Assembly: GCA_910585825.1 (NCBI GenBank)
Contig: CAJUEY010000063.1
Coordinates: 1 to 10,468 of the forward strand
Length of the DNA stretch: 10,468 bases
Origin: an uncultured Lachnospiraceae bacterium
GTDB taxonomy: Bacteria; Bacillota; Clostridia; Lachnospirales; Lachnospiraceae
Direction of reading: 5' to 3'
Positions within the stretch are counted from its first letter, which is position 1; each line of letters starts with the position of its first letter. The position numbers were made by a program, and so were the translations under genes. This document shows positions 4,872 to 10,468 of the stretch, piece after piece. The notes under the pieces are model-generated. The model searched no databases. It was given only the letters and a program-made list of their open reading frames with translations, and was not told where the DNA came from.

Positions 4872-7800
4872 ATGAGGAGATGTAGTTTTACAAAACTACT
4901 AAGTTTTGTGTTGGCATTTGTGCTGACGGCGACATCTGTTTTACCAGGACTTCCGGTGGAGCAGGTGCAGGCGGCAGCAGCCAAGACATGGTATCAGGCG
5001 CATGGCGGCAGTGGGAATGGCGGCGGACATTCCTATGGGGATGCAAATACGGCAGCGCCCGCGGTACTGGTGCATTCGACGGAAAGAATGCCGAAAGACG
5101 GTTCGTTTAGCGTAACATTTGAGCCAACCAGCGCATTGACGAAATTTGGATTTTTTTATACATATCTGGATGATGATAACTGGTTGTATATAGGATATGA
5201 AATCGGCAGCGGCGGATATTGGTATTATGAGTATAAAGTAAATGGGAACGGCAAATATCCTACGATTGCGGGGCTTCCGAAACCGGAGCAGGGAAAGCGC
5301 ATGAAGATTACAGTTTCCTCCAGCCGTGAGGCGCTGACTGTCAGTGTAAATAATGTCAGAAAAGCGATGAACAATGAAGATATTATGACGCTGACAGAAA
5401 AAGCAAACGGAAACGGAAAATTCGGTTTTCGTTCAGAACATCAGATGTCTTATCGTTTTACGGACGCTGTGCTGGGCACAGAAAGCCTGGCAAATGACTG
5501 GGAATTTCTTGTAGACCGTGTCGGACAGGAATGCGGCGTGGCAGAACCGACACCGATTTATACCGTAAGCGGTAATGTAAAGAGCGCCGAAGGACAGCCC
5601 ATTGAAGATGCGATTGTACGTATTGGGTATGACAGCGGCAGGACAAACGCACAAGGACATTATTCTTTTGGCGTGGAAGAGGGGGCGCATGACGTATCGG
5701 TATCTGCAGCGGGTTATATGCCAAGTACAGTAAAGGGCGTCGAGATTAATTCGGAGAAAACGCTGGAAGATATTCAGCTGACGTCAAGATCGGCGAATGC
5801 ATATACGGATTGGATTCAGAAAGACAGTATCAAAGCAGCAGTAAGCAAGACGTTTCCGCAGGTGTATCAGTATAAAGTAACGGCGGATGGAAGCGAAAAG
5901 GAATTCATGGGGCAGGAACAGGAGCTTTCTGTCATCAAAATCAACGGTGCGGAAATTGAACCGGTCATGGGAAATGTACAGATCAATGCAGATCATGCGT
6001 TGTATCCTATGACTCTGAAATCGGAAGCTGCCCGGATTGATCTTAATATGACCGTTAAGATTTCTGTGAAGGAAAATGACCTGACATGGGAAGTGACGGA
6101 AATCCAAAAGAATGCCGGATGTGCGAAGATCAATACGATTGAAGTGCCGGAGCTGAATCTGGTTACGATTCTGGACGTTCATAAAGATCCGAAATTTGCG
6201 GGTGCGACAATCACAGGCGACGTAAATGCCTCCGGTGACGAAGAGATGACTTTTGGAGAAGATTTTGCTCCAAGCTATTCTACCGGATTTGCCTATGCGT
6301 TTCTGACGGCAAACGATATCACCGCGGGCGTATGGAGTAATTCTGAGGCGGCGGGAGATCAGAGAGTAACCAGAAACAATGGAGTTGACAGCATGTCGCT
6401 GACAAGCTCTCTTTGGTATTATGAATACGGCGATCTGGCGACGGATGCAGATTATGACAGTGAAGATTACAAATATACGCCGGTGAGCGAGCTGCCAAGC
6501 GTAAAGGTATGTTTTGCCGGAGATGAGAATAAAGACGGTAAAGCAGACTGGCAGGACGGAGCGATTGCATATCGTGATATTATGAATAATCCTCTGGGCT
6601 GGGAAAATACAAAAGATCTCGTAAATTATCGTATCTCCATGAACTTCAGCAGCCAGGCGACAAACCCATACTTAAAAGTAGCAGACAACATCAAAAAAGT
6701 ATATCTGGCAACAGACGGACTGCCCCAGGCAGTAATGATGAAAGGATACGGAAGCGAAGGCCACGACTCTGCGAACTCGGAATACGGCAATATTGGCGAG
6801 CGCCTCGGCGGAGTGGAAGAATTGAAACAGCTGAATACGATTGCACATCAGTACAATACGCAGACAGGTATCCATATCAATGCGCAGGAGGCATATCCGG
6901 AAGCACAGAGTTTTAATGACAAATTAATCAATGGATACGGTTCAAAAGGCTGGGGATGGCTGGATCAGTCTTTTACCATTAACAGACCGTATGATTTAGG
7001 CAGCGGACTTCGCTACAAACGGCTGCTTCAGCTTTATGATCAATTGAACGATACATCTCTTTATGCCAATAAGTGGCCGGGCGTCGTGGGGGAAGGCGAT
7101 GATGAGACGGTTGCAGACGCAGCAACAATTGCAAGCACAGTAGCCGAGAAGAAAGAGACTGTAGATACAAATCTGGATTTTATGTACCTGGATGTATGGT
7201 ATGGAGATTCCTGGGAGACGCGTAAAATTGCACAGCAGTTTAACAGCCTGGGCTGGAGATTTTCTACAGAGTTCGGTAATGAAGGAGAATATGATTCCAC
7301 CTGGCAGCATTGGGCAACAGAAGGGCATTACGGCGGTTCTACCATGAAAGGCGTGAACAGTGATATTGTTCGGTTTATCCGAAACCACCAGAAGGATTCC
7401 TTTGTTTTAAACTATCCGGAATTTAAGGGAACCGCAGATAATCCGCTTTTAGGCGGCTATACTTTGAGCGGTTTTGAAGGCTGGGGTTCCAATAATAATT
7501 TTGATACTTATATGACTGCAACTTTTGCAGAAAACCTGCCGACGAAATTCTTACAGCATTATCTGGTTTACAGATGGGAGAATTATGGAAAAGGAGAATC
7601 TCCGGTAGGAAACCATGAGAAAGAAATTACCTTAAAGAGTGCAGACGGCAAAGATACGGTAGTTGTAACAAGAAATGAGACACAGAGAAATGATACTTAT
7701 ATTGAGCGTACCATTACTTTAAATGGCAAAAAAGTCTTGGATGACGTGAAGTATCTGATTCCCTGGACAGATGCAGAGACAAATACAGAAAAACTCTATC

Positions 7801-10412
7801 ATTACAATTATGAAGGCGGCACAACGGAATGGGAGCTTTTGCCGGGATGGGCAAATCTTGCGAATGTAGTTGTGTATAAGCTGACCGATACCGGCCGTAC
7901 GGAAAAACAAACTGTTGCAGTAACAGGCGGGAAGATTCGTCTGACGGCGGATGCAAATACGCCATATGTTGTTTTGAAAGGCGATGAAGCACCAAAAACT
8001 GTCAGCACCTGGAGCAATTATGCACATGTAATTGATACAGGATTTAACAGCTATGCAGGCACAGGAAACGGAAGTGCGCTGAATACAGCAGTCTGGTCCG
8101 GAGACGTAGCAGACGACGGCGTCAAAGTAGTCCGTATGACGACAGGAAATAAATATCTGTCTATGGGCAGTGAGACGAAAGAGCTGGCAGTAACCACCAA
8201 TATTACAGGACTGAAAGCGGGAACTGATTATGTGGCGGCTGTATATGTGGATAATCAGAGTGAAGCAAAAGCCTGGATAGAAGTGAGCGGCGGAATGAAA
8301 GACGTATCCAATTATACACTGAAATCTCTGGAGAAAAACTGGGTTCGCTGTGACGCCCACAACAATGCGGGGCTTGCCAACAGCAAGATGCAGGTAATGC
8401 TGGTTTCCTTTACTCCGGTAAGCAGTAAAGCCGCTTTGACATTCCGGAGAGAAAAAGGCGCGGGCGTTACATATTTTGATGATATTCGTATTGTAGAAAA
8501 AACATTAAATAACTTCCAGGCAGACGGAAGTTTCACACAGGATTTTGAATCCGTAGTACAGGGACTTTACCCGTTTGTTATGGGGCCGGCACAGGGCGTA
8601 GATGATCAGGTGACGCATTTGTCTGAATTGCATGCTCCGTATACGCAGTCGGGTTGGGGAAATATGATTCTGGATGATGTTATTGAAGGAAATTGGTCTT
8701 TGAAGCATCATGGAAATAATCAGGGAATTATTTATCGTACCATTCCGCAGAATCTGCGGTTTGAGCCGGATGTAAAATATAAAGTCAGCTTTGATTACCA
8801 GGCGGGCCATGAGAATATGTATTTTATCGTAGTGGGGAATGGAGAAGACAGCAATTATGTATGGCAGTCGGAAAACTATCTGACGAAAACGGCAGCGCCG
8901 GCAGTTGGAGAGCACTCCACAACAGAGCACTATGAATTTACAGTTACCGGTTCTAAGAGCGGTCAGATGTGGTTTGGACTTTACAGTAATGCATTTGAGC
9001 AGCAGAATGGTGTAGAATACAGCTTTGGACAGACAGATTTTATTCTGGATAATCTGGTAGTAAAATCAGTACAGCTGGATGCATATGAGCTGACATTAAA
9101 AGGGGTTGGAGACAGCCGCAGACTGAATACTCTTCAGGATGTAACATGGATATCTTCAGATGATAATATTGTAACAGTAGATGAAAATGGATATCTGACG
9201 GCAGTGGGCACAGGAAATGCTACAGTTACAGCCGTAATGAAAGGCGATTCGGAGCTTACCGCAGAATGCGCCGTGACCGTAGAGGAAGGTGCAGCTTCAG
9301 ATATTCTGAATGAAAAACAACAGGAAGTAACAAAAGCGGAAGCGTCTCTGGAGAGTGCAGTAACTCTTCTGAATTCAGCAATTGAGGCTCTGAAAGAAGC
9401 GCAAAGGGCAATTGAGGCTGCGCAGGGAGCTTTGGAAAAGGCTCAGGCAGAGCTTACAGTAAAAGAAAAAGAAGTAGATAAACTGCAGACAGAACTTTCA
9501 AAATTGCAGGCGGAAAAGAACAAGGAAGAGGCTGCCGTAGAATTGGCAATGGCAGAGTGGGCACAGGCTTCTTCTGCTGATAAAGAGGCAAAATGGGCGG
9601 CAGTAACTGCTGCGAAATCAAAATTAACTGCTGTAGAGTCGCAGATTGCGGGGATGGACAGTAAGATTAAAGAAGCGGCGGCAAATGTATCCAAGGCTCA
9701 GGAAGAAGTTGATAAATTGAATCAGGAGCAGCCTCCGATAACAGAAGATCCGGCATTGACAACAGCAGCAGAGAATCTGCAGAAGGCGCTTACATCAGCG
9801 GCAGCTATCAAAAATAAAGGTCAGCAAAACTATACGGATGCAAGCTGGAATGCATTTATCACTGCATATAATAAGGCGGAAACAGGCAAAAATTCCAAAG
9901 ATGCTGCACAGCTTTCCAGGCTGCTGACAGATCTGACAAATGCACAAAAAGGGCTGGCGGAGAAGAAACTTGAGAATGGCAATACGGTCATTGTCGACAA
10001 GGTTCTTTATAAAGTAACTGACGCTGCAAAGAAAACAGTAACAGCAGTAAGCGGAACCGATAAGAACGGAAGTACGTCAATCACTATTCAAAATACGGTT
10101 ATTGTAAATAATGCAACCTGTACGGTGACGGAAATCAGTGCAAATGCATTCAAAGGGTATACCAAATTAAAGAAAGTGACAATCGGCAGCAATGTAAAAA
10201 AAGTTGGAAAGGCAGCTTTCAGCGGATGCAAGAATCTGAAGAATATCAAAGTTCAGTCCAAGGTACTTAAGAGTTTTGGTAAGAAAGCTCTGAAAGGCAC
10301 CAATGCAAAACTGACAATAAAATTGCAGAAGAAGATGAAACCGGCAACATTGAGAAATAAACTGATTAAGCAGATTAAAAAAGCCGGCAATAAAAAAGTA
10401 AAAGTAAAATAA
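4872..10412 (+). CDS. Secreted multidomain endo-alpha-N-acetylgalactosaminidase (GH101)
   Basis: GH101 enzymes are retaining glycosidases that release intact core-1 disaccharide (Gal-beta-1,3-GalNAc) from Ser/Thr of mucin-type glycoproteins. The 1846 residues read: signal peptide 1 to about 36 (KLLSFVLAFVLTA, cleavage near VQAAAA); LamG-like jelly roll about 60-205; carboxypeptidase-regulatory-like beta domain 230-303; galactose-mutarotase-like beta domain from about 310; catalytic TIM barrel and following beta domain from about 545 to 1040; galactose-binding-like modules about 1045-1210 and 1212-1400; Big2 1402-1473; coiled coil 1478-1620; FIVAR about 1627-1699; BspA-type LRR about 1754-1816; lysine-rich tail 1819-1846. 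The nucleophile is Asp774 (MYLDVWYGDSW) and the acid/base Glu800 (RFSTEFGNEGEYDSTWQHW), by analogy with Asp764 and Glu796 of the pneumococcal enzyme. DENKDGKADWQD at 551-562 is an EF-hand-like calcium loop. No LPXTG motif or C-terminal membrane helix exists, so attachment, if any, is non-covalent. AAGGAGG lies 10 nt before the ATG. The gene has its own promoter. Enzyme family is firm; disaccharide specificity is inferred from family. Confidence 0.95.
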   Translation: MRRCSFTKLLSFVLAFVLTATSVLPGLPVEQVQAAAAKTWYQAHGGSGNGGGHSYGDANTAAPAVLVHSTERMPKDGSFSVTFEPTSALTKFGFFYTYLDDDNWLYIGYEIGSGGYWYYEYKVNGNGKYPTIAGLPKPEQGKRMKITVSSSREALTVSVNNVRKAMNNEDIMTLTEKANGNGKFGFRSEHQMSYRFTDAVLGTESLANDWEFLVDRVGQECGVAEPTPIYTVSGNVKSAEGQPIEDAIVRIGYDSGRTNAQGHYSFGVEEGAHDVSVSAAGYMPSTVKGVEINSEKTLEDIQLTSRSANAYTDWIQKDSIKAAVSKTFPQVYQYKVTADGSEKEFMGQEQELSVIKINGAEIEPVMGNVQINADHALYPMTLKSEAARIDLNMTVKISVKENDLTWEVTEIQKNAGCAKINTIEVPELNLVTILDVHKDPKFAGATITGDVNASGDEEMTFGEDFAPSYSTGFAYAFLTANDITAGVWSNSEAAGDQRVTRNNGVDSMSLTSSLWYYEYGDLATDADYDSEDYKYTPVSELPSVKVCFAGDENKDGKADWQDGAIAYRDIMNNPLGWENTKDLVNYRISMNFSSQATNPYLKVADNIKKVYLATDGLPQAVMMKGYGSEGHDSANSEYGNIGERLGGVEELKQLNTIAHQYNTQTGIHINAQEAYPEAQSFNDKLINGYGSKGWGWLDQSFTINRPYDLGSGLRYKRLLQLYDQLNDTSLYANKWPGVVGEGDDETVADAATIASTVAEKKETVDTNLDFMYLDVWYGDSWETRKIAQQFNSLGWRFSTEFGNEGEYDSTWQHWATEGHYGGSTMKGVNSDIVRFIRNHQKDSFVLNYPEFKGTADNPLLGGYTLSGFEGWGSNNNFDTYMTATFAENLPTKFLQHYLVYRWENYGKGESPVGNHEKEITLKSADGKDTVVVTRNETQRNDTYIERTITLNGKKVLDDVKYLIPWTDAETNTEKLYHYNYEGGTTEWELLPGWANLANVVVYKLTDTGRTEKQTVAVTGGKIRLTADANTPYVVLKGDEAPKTVSTWSNYAHVIDTGFNSYAGTGNGSALNTAVWSGDVADDGVKVVRMTTGNKYLSMGSETKELAVTTNITGLKAGTDYVAAVYVDNQSEAKAWIEVSGGMKDVSNYTLKSLEKNWVRCDAHNNAGLANSKMQVMLVSFTPVSSKAALTFRREKGAGVTYFDDIRIVEKTLNNFQADGSFTQDFESVVQGLYPFVMGPAQGVDDQVTHLSELHAPYTQSGWGNMILDDVIEGNWSLKHHGNNQGIIYRTIPQNLRFEPDVKYKVSFDYQAGHENMYFIVVGNGEDSNYVWQSENYLTKTAAPAVGEHSTTEHYEFTVTGSKSGQMWFGLYSNAFEQQNGVEYSFGQTDFILDNLVVKSVQLDAYELTLKGVGDSRRLNTLQDVTWISSDDNIVTVDENGYLTAVGTGNATVTAVMKGDSELTAECAVTVEEGAASDILNEKQQEVTKAEASLESAVTLLNSAIEALKEAQRAIEAAQGALEKAQAELTVKEKEVDKLQTELSKLQAEKNKEEAAVELAMAEWAQASSADKEAKWAAVTAAKSKLTAVESQIAGMDSKIKEAAANVSKAQEEVDKLNQEQPPITEDPALTTAAENLQKALTSAAAIKNKGQQNYTDASWNAFITAYNKAETGKNSKDAAQLSRLLTDLTNAQKGLAEKKLENGNTVIVDKVLYKVTDAAKKTVTAVSGTDKNGSTSITIQNTVIVNNATCTVTEISANAFKGYTKLKKVTIGSNVKKVGKAAFSGCKNLKNIKVQSKVLKSFGKKALKGTNAKLTIKLQKKMKPATLRNKLIKQIKKAGNKKVKVK

Positions 10413-10422
10413 GCCTAGATTA

Positions 10423-10441
10423 TTCACGGCACAGCCGTGAA
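10423..10441 (+). other. Short perfect hairpin downstream of GH101 gene
   Basis: TTCACGGC at 10423-10430 and GCCGTGAA at 10434-10441 form a perfect 8-bp stem with a 3-nt ACA loop, 10 nt after the GH101 stop codon. No T-run follows (AGTGTCTGAA), so it is not a normal intrinsic terminator. It may protect the mRNA 3' end or be half of a larger structure past the window edge. Confidence 0.5.
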
Positions 10442-10468
10442 AGTGTCTGAAAGCCACATAGTTGCTGT

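Noticed and set aside
7719..8360. Long reverse-strand open frame (about 213 codons) inside the GH101 gene
   Set aside because: It is antisense to a firmly identified domain-rich gene, has a Cys- and Ile-rich composition typical of an antisense shadow, and shows no recognisable family.
9300..9730. Coiled-coil region as tandem DNA repeats
   Set aside because: The Ala/Glu/Lys-rich heptad pattern gives repetitive wording (AEAA, EKAQ), but I see no exact tandem nucleotide unit.
1..10468. CRISPR array, tRNA, rRNA or complete insertion sequence
   Set aside because: No regularly spaced direct repeats, no cloverleaf-like or rRNA-like stretch and no intact transposase with terminal inverted repeats were seen by reading.

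Overview
The window looks like chromosome from a low-GC, Gram-positive gut anaerobe, most likely a mucin-foraging Lachnospiraceae (a Mediterraneibacter/Ruminococcus/Blautia-type genome). This rests on strong AGGAGG ribosome binding sites, consensus sigma-A promoters, a TnpW-type transposon protein, a Lachnospiraceae-style Rpn/PD-(D/E)XK nuclease fragment and a very large secreted GH101 mucinase. The genus is inferred; no rRNA or tRNA is present to anchor it. Every gene I accept is on the + strand.

The left part (1-1158) is mobile-element debris. It starts with the 3' part of a PD-(D/E)XK (Rpn/transposase-like) nuclease gene carrying an in-frame TGA, then a clean intrinsic terminator, a small TnpW-family gene separated from the rest of its element, and an unrecognised small ORF. 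Next (1095-1906) is a small operon: an extended -10 promoter, a membrane protein gene with an apparent 1-bp frameshift near its 5' end, and an overlapping XRE-type repressor gene.

The middle part (1938-4648) is a tight three-gene run behind a near-consensus promoter (TTGTCA, 17 bp, TATAAT). It encodes a stand-alone RelA/SpoT-like HD hydrolase, a CgeB-type glycosyltransferase and HemB (porphobilinogen synthase), with 18-nt gaps between genes. No strong terminator follows hemB.

The right half (4718-10412) is one transcription unit. A perfect sigma-A consensus promoter is followed by a structured leader of about 120 nt that contains a possible 8-codon leader peptide, and then an 1846-residue secreted endo-alpha-N-acetylgalactosaminidase (GH101). 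The enzyme carries a signal peptide, a LamG-like lectin fold, a carboxypeptidase-regulatory-like domain, the GH101 core with recognisable catalytic Asp and Glu, two galactose-binding-like modules, a Big2 domain, a long coiled coil, a FIVAR module, BspA-type leucine-rich repeats and a lysine-rich tail in place of an LPXTG anchor. Its expected role is to release core-1 Gal-GalNAc disaccharide from mucin O-glycans at the cell surface.

I see no radically new multi-gene system. The most interesting items are the surface architecture of the GH101 protein and the leader in front of it. The two broken genes on the left are also worth confirming.
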